From: Methylotenera_A sp031422335 | GTDB taxonomy: Bacteria; Pseudomonadota; Gammaproteobacteria; Burkholderiales; Methylophilaceae | Direction: 5' to 3' | Length of the DNA stretch: 64,000 nt | Assembly (NCBI GenBank): GCA_031422335.1 | Contig: JANOQW010000025.1 | Coordinates: 62,001 to 126,000, forward strand | Shown: one piece after another, positions 8,795 through 17,508 of the stretch | Numbering within the stretch: the stretch's first letter is position 1 | Layout of the letters: each line of letters begins with the position of its first letter | The notes under the pieces: generated by a model | The model's input: only the letters and a program-made list of their open reading frames with translations | Database searches by the model: none | Told to the model about the DNA's origin: nothing | Program-made: the position numbers and the translations under genes

Positions 8795-10813
8795 ATGACC
8801 GATACCAGCATCACCGATACTTTAGAATCCAAAGTCAACGAATACCAAACTTGGCGTAGCAATTTAATGCAGGTCATCAGCGACTATCGTGATTGGTTAG
8901 CGGCTAGTACGCAATCGGATGCGCTACAAGAGCTGCGTTTATACGATGTGCTAGAAATGCTAAAACGCGACCAATTGGTGATGGCATTTTTAGCCGAATT
9001 TTCGCGCGGTAAAACTGAGACCATTAATGCACTTTTTTTCTCTGATTTTAATCAGCGCTTACTGCCCAGCGAACCTGGCCGCACCACCATGTGCCCAACT
9101 GAAATTTTTTGGGATGCGCGCGAAGAGCCGTGCATCAAGCTACTGCCAATTGGCACGCGCTTAAGCGATGACACGCTGACCTACCTTAAAACCACACCCA
9201 ATACGTGGACAAAATTTAGGTTAGACATGGACAACCCTGAGCAGATGAAAGAAACGCTGCGTAAACTGATTGACCAAAAAGAAGTAACGCAAGGCGAGGC
9301 AGAAGAACTGGGCTTGTTTAATGCAGAAGATGTGAGCATGGTGAACGAGCTGGAAACCCAAGGTTTGCTAAAAATACCAGTGTGGCGTCATGCCATTATT
9401 AACTATCCACACCCACTACTTAAAAGCGGCTTGGTGGTGTTAGACACGCCAGGTTTAAATACGCTAGGTGCAGAGCCAGAGCTGACGCTAAATATTATCC
9501 CAAATGCGCACGCTATTTTGTTTTTAACTGCGGTTGACACGGGTATTACCCAATCGGATATGCAGATTTGGAACGACTTTATTAAAGGTCGTGCCAAGTA
9601 CAAATTGGCGCTATTGAATAAAGTCGATATGCTGTGGGATGACCTAAAACCCCAGCAAGACGTGCAGAACGAAATTGACAAACAAGTGAACATGACGGCG
9701 CACCAGCTTGGCATTTCGCCTGACAGCGTATTTGCCATTTCGGCCCAAAAAGCCCTAGTCGCTAAAATTAAAAACAACAGCGCCCTATTAAAACGAAGTG
9801 GCATGCAGGCACTTGAAACCACTTTAGGCAACCAAATTGTACAAGCAAAGCATGAGATTTTGGGCAGAACAGTTGCCAGTGAATGTAGTGTAATGATTAA
9901 AAATTCACGCAAATTAGTGCAGCATCGCTTGCTAAGCTTACGCGAGCAAGTGTTAGAACTACGCGGTTTGCGTGGCCAAAAATCAGATGCTACCAAGAAT
10001 AGCCTAGCCAAAGTAGTGGCTGATAGAAAGCGTTACGAAGCGTCGGTTCCTACCTTTAACCATGCCAACGATAAAATTACGCATATTGGTAAACGCTTAC
10101 TGCGCCATTTAAGCGTGGGTTATTTGGATAGTGCATTATTAAGTAGCCGCCAAGAAATGGGCGATAGTTGGACGACTGTTGGCCTAAATCAAGGCATGCG
10201 CAACCTGATGAAGCAAGCCAATAATCTGGCCAATAACATCACCAAAGAAAGCAAAGACATTAAAAAACTGGCAGACAATATCTACCATGTTTTTCAAACC
10301 AAACATGGCTTTGATGTGTTTGAACCGCCGGTGTTGGATATTTCTAACTTTTTGCACAACATGCAGGCTTTAGAGAAAATCACCAATGATTTTTGTAGCG
10401 ACCCAGTGAATTTGCTGACCGAAAAGCATTTTCTCATTCGCAAGTTCTTTTTAGGTTTAGGCACGCAAACGCAAAAAATATTTGAGCAGGCCGAAAATGA
10501 ATGTCAGCGTTGGATGGAGGACGTGTTGGGTATATTAAAAACCCAAATGACTGAGCATAAAAATAGCCTAGACCAACGTACTAAAAATCTGACTGAAGCC
10601 AGAGAAAGTGCCGAAGCTTTAGATGCGCAACTGGCTGTGGTAGAGCGTGAATATGCGACCGTATCGAAACAAAGCCAAGTGCTAGATACTATGTTGCTGC
10701 AATTGATTAAAGCAGTAAAACCTGCGGTAAAGGCAAAAGTTGCAGAACAGGCCGAAGTGGCACTAGAAAAGGCGATTCAGTTGCCAGAAATGCCATTTTT
10801 AAACGTAACATAA
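8795..10813 (+). CDS. Dynamin-family large GTPase
   Basis: The 672-residue protein carries a GTPase domain near the N-terminus: a P-loop AEFSRGKTETINAL (about residues 68-81), switch GRTTMCPTE, G3 DTPGLNTL (about 216) and G4 NKVD (about 275). A long helical region follows, probably a coiled-coil stalk (residues ~360-640). Bacterial dynamin-like proteins remodel membranes. The P-loop starts with Ala instead of the usual Gly (GEFS to AEFS), but the GKT is kept. The gene stands alone and is closed by a terminator shared with convergent rng. The specific role cannot be inferred. Confidence 0.88.
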   Translation: MTDTSITDTLESKVNEYQTWRSNLMQVISDYRDWLAASTQSDALQELRLYDVLEMLKRDQLVMAFLAEFSRGKTETINALFFSDFNQRLLPSEPGRTTMCPTEIFWDAREEPCIKLLPIGTRLSDDTLTYLKTTPNTWTKFRLDMDNPEQMKETLRKLIDQKEVTQGEAEELGLFNAEDVSMVNELETQGLLKIPVWRHAIINYPHPLLKSGLVVLDTPGLNTLGAEPELTLNIIPNAHAILFLTAVDTGITQSDMQIWNDFIKGRAKYKLALLNKVDMLWDDLKPQQDVQNEIDKQVNMTAHQLGISPDSVFAISAQKALVAKIKNNSALLKRSGMQALETTLGNQIVQAKHEILGRTVASECSVMIKNSRKLVQHRLLSLREQVLELRGLRGQKSDATKNSLAKVVADRKRYEASVPTFNHANDKITHIGKRLLRHLSVGYLDSALLSSRQEMGDSWTTVGLNQGMRNLMKQANNLANNITKESKDIKKLADNIYHVFQTKHGFDVFEPPVLDISNFLHNMQALEKITNDFCSDPVNLLTEKHFLIRKFFLGLGTQTQKIFEQAENECQRWMEDVLGILKTQMTEHKNSLDQRTKNLTEARESAEALDAQLAVVEREYATVSKQSQVLDTMLLQLIKAVKPAVKAKVAEQAEVALEKAIQLPEMPFLNVT

Positions 10814-10821
10814 TCATTATT

Positions 10822-10845
10822 AAAAAGCGGCGCAAGCCGCTTTTT
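10822..10845. terminator. Bidirectional intrinsic terminator
   Basis: A 10-bp perfect stem (AAAAAGCGGC / GCCGCTTTTT) with a GCAA loop lies between the convergent dynamin and rng genes. Confidence 0.9.
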
Positions 10846-10857
10846 AATTAAACGTAA

Positions 10858-12318
10858 TCAAATCCACACAATATCAAACGCTTCACGCGCATATTGGTTA
10901 TCTGCCTGCAAGCTGACACGCTTGTTAATAAAATCTGATAAATTAGCCAAACTTTGTGCTTCTTCATCTAGCAACAAATCAATCACTGCCGTAGATGCAA
11001 TCACCTTAAACTCTTTGGCATTAAACTGTTTCGATTCGCGCAGCAACTCGCGCATAATTTCATAGCAAATCGTCTGCGCAGTTTTATGCTCACCACGACC
11101 ATCGCACACTTCACATTGCTCGCACAGCAAGTGCGCCAAGCTCTCTCTAGTTCTCTTGCGCGTCATCTCTACCAAGCCTAGCGAAGTAAAGCCGTTAATG
11201 CCGGTTCGAGCGCGGTCTAGCTCTACCGCTTTTTTAAGCTCTGCTAACACTGTTTCGCGCTGTTCGTCGGTATCCATGTCAATAAAATCGATGATGATGA
11301 TGCCGCCTAAATTGCGTAGCCGCAGTTGCCGCGCAATGCACTGCGCCGCTTCTAAATTAGTTTTAAAAATGGTGTCAGATAGATTTTTACCACTGACGAA
11401 ACTGCCCGTATTCACGTCTATTGTTGTTAACGCTTCTGTTTGATCAAAAATCAAATAGCCGCCTGAGGTTAGCTCTACCTTGCGTGATAATGCACGCTCA
11501 ATTTCTTTTTCGATATTATAAAAATCAAAAATGGGCCGCTCGCCTTGATAATGGCAAAGCGGCTTAATTGCTTTTGCTACATATAGCTCTGCAAATTCTT
11601 TTAGCTGCTCGTAAGTCGCTTTAGAGTCAACGCGTATGCTTACTGTTTCATCATTCACCACGTCGCGTAACATACGGCGCGGCAGGCTTAAATCATAAAA
11701 AACTAGCGAGCGCTCACCTGCAGATTGGCTATCAGTTTGAATTTTTGCCCACACCTTTTGTAAATAATCAATGTCATTTAGCAGCTCTGCATCTGTTGCA
11801 GTTTCAGACATGGTACGGATAATAAAACCACCAGTTCTTTTTTCTGGCAACAAGCCAATTAAGCGATTGCGCAGCATCTCGCGCTCTTCTTCATCCTCAA
11901 TCCGTTGCGATACGCCAATATGATCTTGATGCGGTAAAAATACTAAAAATCGCCCAGCAATGCTGATTTCGGTAGTCAAGCGCGCACCTTTGGTACTAAT
12001 CGGCTCTTTAATCACCTGCACGATAATTGATTGGCTCTCAAACAACACCTCTTGAATCGGCCGTTCGGTTTGAGGCTCACCATTAATATGGCATTCTTTA
12101 ATATCTGCTGCATGCAAAAATGCAGCGCGCTGCAAACCTATTTCTACAAACGCTGATTGCATGCCAGGCAACACACGGCACACTTTACCGCGATATATAT
12201 TGCCCACGATACCAAGTGACGAGCTGCGCTCAATATGCAGCTCTTGCGCAACGCCCTGCTCTAGCACCGCCACCCGCGTTTCTTGTGGAGTGACGTTAAT
12301 TAAAATTTCTTGTCCCAC
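10858..12318 (-). CDS. rng: Ribonuclease G
   Basis: RNase G is an endoribonuclease acting on 16S rRNA 5' maturation and some mRNAs. The 486 residues match the short RNase G form without the RNase E scaffold. The N-terminal S1 domain (GNIYRGKVCRVLPGMQSAF) is followed by catalytic aspartates in TTIDVNTGSF and IIIIDFIDMDT. The zinc-link cysteines are in CEQCEVCDGRG (about residue 400). It lies 2 nt downstream of maf on the same strand, a conserved pairing. Confidence 0.97.
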   Translation of the reverse strand: MGQEILINVTPQETRVAVLEQGVAQELHIERSSSLGIVGNIYRGKVCRVLPGMQSAFVEIGLQRAAFLHAADIKECHINGEPQTERPIQEVLFESQSIIVQVIKEPISTKGARLTTEISIAGRFLVFLPHQDHIGVSQRIEDEEEREMLRNRLIGLLPEKRTGGFIIRTMSETATDAELLNDIDYLQKVWAKIQTDSQSAGERSLVFYDLSLPRRMLRDVVNDETVSIRVDSKATYEQLKEFAELYVAKAIKPLCHYQGERPIFDFYNIEKEIERALSRKVELTSGGYLIFDQTEALTTIDVNTGSFVSGKNLSDTIFKTNLEAAQCIARQLRLRNLGGIIIIDFIDMDTDEQRETVLAELKKAVELDRARTGINGFTSLGLVEMTRKRTRESLAHLLCEQCEVCDGRGEHKTAQTICYEIMRELLRESKQFNAKEFKVIASTAVIDLLLDEEAQSLANLSDFINKRVSLQADNQYAREAFDIVWI

Positions 12319-12320
12319 AT

Positions 12321-12890
12321 CTACCCTTCTAATTTCTGCAAAAGCAGCACCGTTTCGTGTAAAGGCAAGCCCATCACGCCGGTGTAACTACCTGTAATTT
12401 TTTTAATCCAGCAAGCCGCTAAGCCTTGTATGGCATAGCTACCAGCCTTGTCTGTGTGTTCGCCGCTGGCAATATATGTGTCTATCATAGCATCGCTTAG
12501 CAGCATCATCTCTACCTGCGTGCTATTTAATGCGGTCTCCAACTTGCCGTTATATGCCAGCGCAATGGCGGTGTGCACTTGGTGCGTGCTACCTGATAAT
12601 TTCTTCAGCATATTAAATGCATCATCATCATTTTGTGGCTTACCTAAGATCTCATTGCCTAGCGCCACCGTGGTATCTGCTGCCAAAATGGGTAGGTTTT
12701 GACTAGGTGATTTTGCCACAATTGCACGTGCCTTTTGTGCAGCCAAACGCAACACATAATCGCTAGGCGATTCATCTGGCAATGCCGTTTCATCAATATC
12801 GGCGGGCATGACCATGCAATCAATACCAATTTGGTTTAACAGCGCCACCCGGCGCGGACTAGCTGAGGCTAAAATAATTTTTAAATGCAT
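12321..12890 (-). CDS. maf: Maf-family nucleoside triphosphate pyrophosphatase (YhdE type)
   Basis: Maf proteins hydrolyse dTTP/UTP or modified nucleotides and are tied to septum control. The 189-residue protein shows the family signature ILASASPRRVALL at the N-terminus, PADIDE, LAAQKARAI and ILAADTTVAL with the catalytic Asp. The SASPRR and DIDET details fit the dTTP/UTP-type YhdE subgroup. It is directly upstream of rng and probably in one transcript. Confidence 0.94.
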   Translation of the reverse strand: MHLKIILASASPRRVALLNQIGIDCMVMPADIDETALPDESPSDYVLRLAAQKARAIVAKSPSQNLPILAADTTVALGNEILGKPQNDDDAFNMLKKLSGSTHQVHTAIALAYNGKLETALNSTQVEMMLLSDAMIDTYIASGEHTDKAGSYAIQGLAACWIKKITGSYTGVMGLPLHETVLLLQKLEG

Positions 12891-12950
12891 GACTTAACTT
12901 TAATTTAAAAAGTTAAAATTAACAAATTTTAATTTTAAGCAAAATTCATT

Positions 12951-13583
12951 ATGGCAGACATCCCATTTCTTTTTAAAACAGGCATCGCTTTATTTGCTAT
13001 CGTTAATCCAATTGGCTGCTTACCTATTTTTATAAATGCCACGCACAACTGGCCCAAAATTGAGCGCAACAAGACAGCCCGAACTGCAGGTATTACCGTA
13101 TTTTTAATATTGGCATTGGCAACTTTTGCCGGCGATTTAACACTCAAATTTTTTGGTATTGGTATACCTTCATTTCAGGTGGGTGGTGGCATTCTGGTAC
13201 TTTTACATGCCATTAATATGATGTATGCCAAACCTAGCATTAATCAGAATGCAGATGAAGCAGAAGCGATGGCAGAACGTGAAGTAATTGCAGTTTTCCC
13301 AATTAGCATCCCTTTGCTTGCAGGCCCAGGTGCAATTAGTACAATTATAATAGCAGCCGAGGCAAGTGGAAGTTTCATAGGCCATTTAAGTATGCTATTA
13401 CCTATTGCTATAGTATGCATACTTGTCTGGATTGTGCTTAGATTGGCTGGTAATATTGCATTAAATCTTGGCACAATAGGCATTAATATTATTACGCGTT
13501 TAATGGGATTAATATTGACTGCCATGGCGGTCGAATCTATCGCAAAAGGTTTATCTGGTTTATTCCCACATTTATTCTATTAA
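12951..13583 (+). CDS. MarC family (UPF0056) integral membrane protein
   Basis: The 210-residue hydrophobic protein has about six membrane helices and the family landmarks FAIVNPIGCLPIF near the N-terminus and FPISIPLLAGPGAISTIII in the middle. MarC proteins were once linked to multiple antibiotic resistance, but that role is unsupported and the substrate is unknown. It is divergent from maf across 60 nt. Confidence 0.93.
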   Translation: MADIPFLFKTGIALFAIVNPIGCLPIFINATHNWPKIERNKTARTAGITVFLILALATFAGDLTLKFFGIGIPSFQVGGGILVLLHAINMMYAKPSINQNADEAEAMAEREVIAVFPISIPLLAGPGAISTIIIAAEASGSFIGHLSMLLPIAIVCILVWIVLRLAGNIALNLGTIGINIITRLMGLILTAMAVESIAKGLSGLFPHLFY

Positions 13584-13644
13584 CTAAGCTAACCAAAGCA
13601 GCAACTAAGCGTTAAAATATATCTTTATTGTTAAAGTAACGTAA

Positions 13645-14097
13645 TTGAAAAAACCACAATTTAAACCCAACACCACCGTCGCCGCCATTATTGAGCAAAA
13701 CGGAAAGTTTTTGCTGGTAGAAGAAAAAACCGATCGCGGTAATCGCTATAACCAACCTGCGGGTCATTTAGAGGATGATGAAAGCCTAATTCAAGCGGTG
13801 GTTCGCGAAACCATGGAGGAAGCTGCCTATGAATTTACGCCAGAATTTTTGCTTGGAGTTTATCAGTGGAAGCACCAACATAATCACACGACATACTTAC
13901 GCTTCGCGTTTATTGGCAAGGCAGGCAAGCACTACCCAATGCAAGAATTAGACGATGGCATTGTGCAAGCAGTGTGGATGGATATAGATGAAATGCGCGA
14001 CAAAGCGAATTTAATGCGTAGCCCGCAAGTACTTACCTGTGTTGAGGATTACCTCGCAGGCAAGCGCTATCCGCTGCAAGTGGTGACTCACTTATGA
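13645..14097 (+). CDS. Nudix hydrolase, NudJ-like
   Basis: The 150-residue protein contains a Nudix box GHLEDDESLIQAVVRETMEE (about residues 42-61). The final Gly of the classic box is Ala, but the catalytic REXXEE glutamates are present. NudJ-type enzymes hydrolyse nucleoside di/triphosphates or thiamin pyrophosphate precursors and often sit before mnmA, as here. The start is TTG. The stop overlaps the mnmA start by ATGA coupling. The substrate assignment is by family only. Confidence 0.88.
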   Translation: MKKPQFKPNTTVAAIIEQNGKFLLVEEKTDRGNRYNQPAGHLEDDESLIQAVVRETMEEAAYEFTPEFLLGVYQWKHQHNHTTYLRFAFIGKAGKHYPMQELDDGIVQAVWMDIDEMRDKANLMRSPQVLTCVEDYLAGKRYPLQVVTHL

Positions 14098-15191
14098 GTA
14101 AGAAGAAGGTGGTTGTAGGCCTCTCTGGCGGCGTCGATTCTAGCGTCACCGCCCTATTGTTAAAGCAGCAAGGTTACGACGTGGTCGGGCTTTTCATGAA
14201 AAATTGGGAAGACGATGACGACGATGAGTATTGCTCATCCAAGCAAGATTTAATTGATGCGGTTTCAATCGCTGATAAAATTGGCATTGATATTGAAGCC
14301 GTCAATTTTAGCAAAGAATATAAAGACCGCGTATTTGCCAATTTTTTAAGCGAATACAAAGCCGGCCGCACGCCCAACCCAGATATTTTATGCAATGCCG
14401 AGATTAAGTTTAAAGCTTTTCTCGACCACGCCATGAGCTTGGGTGCAGATTTAATTGCCACTGGCCATTACGCACAAGTGCGTGAAAATCCGCTAAAACC
14501 TGGGCTATTTCAACTGATAAAAGCCGATGATGGCAGCAAAGACCAAAGCTACTTTTTGTATCGGCTGAATCAAGCGCAACTTAGTAAAACCTTGTTTCCC
14601 TTAGGAAAATATCTAAAAACTGAAGTGCGCGAAATCGCCCGCCAAGCTGGCTTAATCAATGCAGAGAAAAAAGATTCCACGGGTATTTGTTTTATTGGCG
14701 AGCGGCCTTTTCAAGAATTTTTAGCACGTTATTTGCCCAAAAAACCGGGTAACATCAAAACGCCAGAAGGCAAACTGATTGGCCAGCACGATGGGCTAAT
14801 GTATTACACATTAGGCCAAAGACAGGGCTTAAAAATTGGCGGTAGCCGCGATAGTAATGGCGAACCATGGTTTGTAGCTGCCAAAGATATGGTAGCAAAT
14901 GAGCTGATTGTGGTACAAGGGCATGACCATGAATTATTACAAAGCGATGGCTTAATTGCCAGCCAACTAACATGGATAGACGATGAAGACCCAATGACCA
15001 ACTGGGTGTATGCCGCCAAAACGCGATATCGCCAACCCGATGCGCCGTGCGAAATTGACGCGCTAGACAAAGTAAACGTAACAGTAAAGTTTGGCCAAAA
15101 ACAATGGGCGGTGACTGCTGGGCAGAGCGCTGTGGTATATGAGAGTAACGTTTGCCTTGGCGGAGGCATTATCACCGCCGCAATCAGTTAA
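14094..15191 (+). CDS. mnmA: tRNA-specific 2-thiouridylase
   Basis: MnmA thiolates U34 of Lys, Glu and Gln tRNAs. At 365 residues it shows the PP-loop GLSGGVDSSV (about residues 7-16), the first catalytic cysteine in DILCNAEIKF (~99) and the second in STGICFIGER (~198). It is translationally coupled to the upstream Nudix gene. A repeat-rich intergenic stretch follows. Confidence 0.97.
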   Translation: MSKKKVVVGLSGGVDSSVTALLLKQQGYDVVGLFMKNWEDDDDDEYCSSKQDLIDAVSIADKIGIDIEAVNFSKEYKDRVFANFLSEYKAGRTPNPDILCNAEIKFKAFLDHAMSLGADLIATGHYAQVRENPLKPGLFQLIKADDGSKDQSYFLYRLNQAQLSKTLFPLGKYLKTEVREIARQAGLINAEKKDSTGICFIGERPFQEFLARYLPKKPGNIKTPEGKLIGQHDGLMYYTLGQRQGLKIGGSRDSNGEPWFVAAKDMVANELIVVQGHDHELLQSDGLIASQLTWIDDEDPMTNWVYAAKTRYRQPDAPCEIDALDKVNVTVKFGQKQWAVTAGQSAVVYESNVCLGGGIITAAIS

Positions 15192-15244
15192 ATAGTTTGG
15201 TGGCATTAATACAAACGCGATTTAACTCAATATTAGTTTAAAAC

Positions 15245-15291
15245 AAATGCTCTGGGAGCCAATATCCATGCGCCTTCCAGAGCATCTATTT
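15245..15291. repeat. Hairpin repeat family, copy B
   Basis: The arms ATGCTCTGG (15247-15255) and CCAGAGCAT (15277-15285) are perfect 9-bp inverted repeats around core AGCCAATATCCATGCGC. The right flank is ATCTATTT. The element follows mnmA by about 55 nt. Confidence 0.87.
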
Positions 15292-15510
15292 CCCCTCGCA
15301 TTCGTATGGTTTGCTTTTGACTTTAAGTCCCCTTTCCGCGCCTTCGGCTTGAGCCGGCAGATGGAAAGCGGCGAGGACTGTTTGAGTGCTGAAAGCGCGA
15401 GTTCCGCAGCAGCCCATCTGCGGCGCTAAGACCGAAGGAAATTAGCGGCAGCGGGGTAGCCTTTTCTTTGGTTTCTTTCTTTTGGCTAAACAAAAGAAAG
15501 AAACTCGCCT
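15292..15510. repeat. Structured intergenic repeat of a widespread proteobacterial type
   Basis: This non-coding block is more GC-rich than its surroundings. It contains a long imperfect stem: CCTTCGGCTTGAGCCGGC with CAGATGG pairs with CCATCTGCGGCGCTAAG and CCGAAGG. It also holds the stretch GCGAGGACTGTTTGAG. It ends with a perfect 13-bp stem TTTCTTTCTTTTG (15472-15484) / CAAAAGAAAGAAA (15491-15503). Closely similar intergenic stretches ending in TTTTGGCnAAnCAAAAGAAAG with ACTCGCC are known from many beta- and gammaproteobacterial genomes (recalled, not searched). No credible reading frame fills it. Confidence 0.75.
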
Positions 15511-15572
15511 AGAGGCGAAAAGAATATTGAATTAGATTATAGTGCCGCAAAGAATCTAGCCACCCTACTCGC

Positions 15573-15932
15573 CTAATTTTTTCTTTCGGAAAAATGGTAC
15601 GTCCACCACAAAGATAAACCAAGCCAAACAAACAGAAAAGACACCAAAGCATAAATTAAAAATGGTTTTAGTGCAGGCAGTCGAATCATTATTGGGAAAA
15701 TAACTAAAAATACCAAAAGTAATATCTCATGTATAAAATATAACTTTCTTGCAGGGTCAATTCTAGACTCATCTATCCATGGTGCCCGAATCTCTTTCAA
15801 GAAAAGAGGCTTAGAATGCATATATTTCAACGCATTATTAAATCTATAAACTGCTACTGCAATTACGAGGATTTGAATTAACCAAAGCGGCATAAATTTA
15901 CTTAACTCAAAATTAACATCAAAGAAAATCAC
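15573..15932 (-). CDS. Small membrane protein of unknown function
   Basis: The 119-residue product has about three hydrophobic segments (WLIQILVIAVAVYRF, FIHEILLLVFLVIFPIMI, FLIYALVSFLFVWLGLSL) and a basic C-terminus. I do not recognise the family. The likely start is a GTG overlapping the stop codon of the upstream GST gene by 4 nt, which argues for co-translation. The downstream side is the repeat-rich gap after mnmA. Confidence 0.6.
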   Translation of the reverse strand: MIFFDVNFELSKFMPLWLIQILVIAVAVYRFNNALKYMHSKPLFLKEIRAPWIDESRIDPARKLYFIHEILLLVFLVIFPIMIRLPALKPFLIYALVSFLFVWLGLSLWWTYHFSERKN

Positions 15933-16540
15933 CCCACCACTGGCATCGTCAATTTAAAACTCGGCCGTTTCACCAACAAACTATAATGCCGCGCCAAATT
16001 CACATATTTATCTTGCCAATTCAAACTTTTAAAGCGCAAATCCACATAACCCAGCATGCAACCCAGCGCAATATCCGCCAAGCTAAAGGTCTCGTTTACA
16101 CACCATTTTCTTTTGGTAATATCCAAGTTCAGCACCTCTAGCCCGCGCGCGACTTTCTCTAGCTGCTTATCGATATTGGCTTGCGATTGCTTTTCTTCTG
16201 GCTTGCGTTGCTCTAACATTGCGCTCACCGCTGCGTCGCAAATGCCGTCTGCAAGCGCCTCCCAGCGGCGCACCCAAATTTTGCTACTGTTATCTTGCGG
16301 AATTAAATGCGTGCCTGGCGCATGGTTATCTAAATATTCCACAATCACGCGCGAATCATACACGCTGTCTCCATCAGCTAAAATGAGTACAGGAATTTTG
16401 CCAAGTGGATTGTGATTTTTAACAATATTATCGGCATCGGCCAGCACCACTTCTTGCAGTTCCAGATCAATGTGTTTTTCCATGGCGACGATGCGCACTT
16501 TGCGTGCATAGGGGCTATTTAAAGTGTATAAAAGCTTCAT
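15929..16540 (-). CDS. Glutathione S-transferase family protein
   Basis: The 203-residue protein has an N-terminal thioredoxin-like domain (LLYTLNSPYARKVRIVAMEK, then NPLGKIPVL and VYDSRVIVEYLD). The helical C-terminal domain contains FSLADIALGCMLGYVDLRF. The SPYARKVR loop supplies the probable glutathione-binding Ser. The substrate is unknown. It is divergent from nadC and overlaps the next minus-strand gene by 4 nt. Confidence 0.92.
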   Translation of the reverse strand: MKLLYTLNSPYARKVRIVAMEKHIDLELQEVVLADADNIVKNHNPLGKIPVLILADGDSVYDSRVIVEYLDNHAPGTHLIPQDNSSKIWVRRWEALADGICDAAVSAMLEQRKPEEKQSQANIDKQLEKVARGLEVLNLDITKRKWCVNETFSLADIALGCMLGYVDLRFKSLNWQDKYVNLARHYSLLVKRPSFKLTMPVVG

Positions 16541-16585
16541 GATTTTTCGCTCTTTTTAAATGATTAACTGCATTATAATGGAATT

Positions 16586-17479
16586 ATGACATCATCAAAC
16601 TCTAGTCAATTATATGCACCATTATTTGCCCAAAAATACCCGCGTGGCTCACAAGCTTTTAATAATTTAGTTGCGCAAAATGTGCAGCTAGCATTAGCTG
16701 AGGATATTGGCAGCGGCGATCTAACAGCATCGCTGATACCCGCCACTCAGCTTGCTAGTGCGACGATTATCTCGCGCGAAAACGCAATTATTTGTGGGCA
16801 AGATTGGCTAAATGCATGCTTTTTTCAGCTAGATAAAAACGTGCAGATTAAATGGCATGTGAATGAAGGCGACAAAGTAACGGCCAATCAATTGCTGTGC
16901 GAGATTTCTGGTAATGCGCGCGCATTATTATCTGCCGAGCGTTGTGCGCTTAACTTTTTGCAAACGCTGTCTGCGGTGGCCACGCATACACGTGAATATG
17001 CAGATGCGATTAGTGGTACAAGTGCACAAATTTTGGATACGCGCAAAACGCTGCCTGGCTTGCGTTTGGCACAAAAATATGCAGTAACGGTGGGTGGCGG
17101 ATTTAACCAGCGCTTGGCTTTATATGACGGCATTTTAATTAAAGAGAATCATATTGCCGCCGCTGGAGGCATTAAGCCTGCTCTGCAAGCCGCTCTGCTA
17201 TTGGATTCTGGGGCATCAATTCAAATAGAGGTAGAAAATTTAGATGAATTGCAGCAAGCTTTAAATGCTGGTGCAACCAGTATTTTGCTAGACAATTTTA
17301 GCTTAGCCTACATGCACGAAGCTGTAAAATTAAGCCATGGTCGCGCGCTACTAGAGGCTTCAGGCAACGTGAATTTAGATACAGTACGCGCTATTGCAGA
17401 AACTGGTGTTGACCGTATTTCGATTGGCGCACTCACCAAAAATATTCGCGCCATAGATTTATCAATGCGTATAAAATAG
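16586..17479 (+). CDS. nadC: Quinolinate phosphoribosyltransferase (decarboxylating)
   Basis: NadC makes nicotinate mononucleotide from quinolinate and PRPP in NAD synthesis. The 297 residues include ALAEDIGSGDLTASLIP, LLSAERCALNFLQTLSAVAT, the substrate loop ILDTRKTLPGLRLAQKYAV, GGGFNQRLALYDGILIKENH and IEVENLDEL. All are characteristic of the family. It is followed after 29 nt by the GspE-like gene. Confidence 0.97.
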   Translation: MTSSNSSQLYAPLFAQKYPRGSQAFNNLVAQNVQLALAEDIGSGDLTASLIPATQLASATIISRENAIICGQDWLNACFFQLDKNVQIKWHVNEGDKVTANQLLCEISGNARALLSAERCALNFLQTLSAVATHTREYADAISGTSAQILDTRKTLPGLRLAQKYAVTVGGGFNQRLALYDGILIKENHIAAAGGIKPALQAALLLDSGASIQIEVENLDELQQALNAGATSILLDNFSLAYMHEAVKLSHGRALLEASGNVNLDTVRAIAETGVDRISIGALTKNIRAIDLSMRIK

Positions 17480-17508
17480 AGCAGTATAAACAGAAGCGAG
17501 TATAACTG

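Noticed and set aside
15247..15429. 60-residue frame starting in hairpin repeat copy B
   Set aside because: It consists of repeat DNA (copy B plus the structured block), with no ribosome binding site and no protein-like features.
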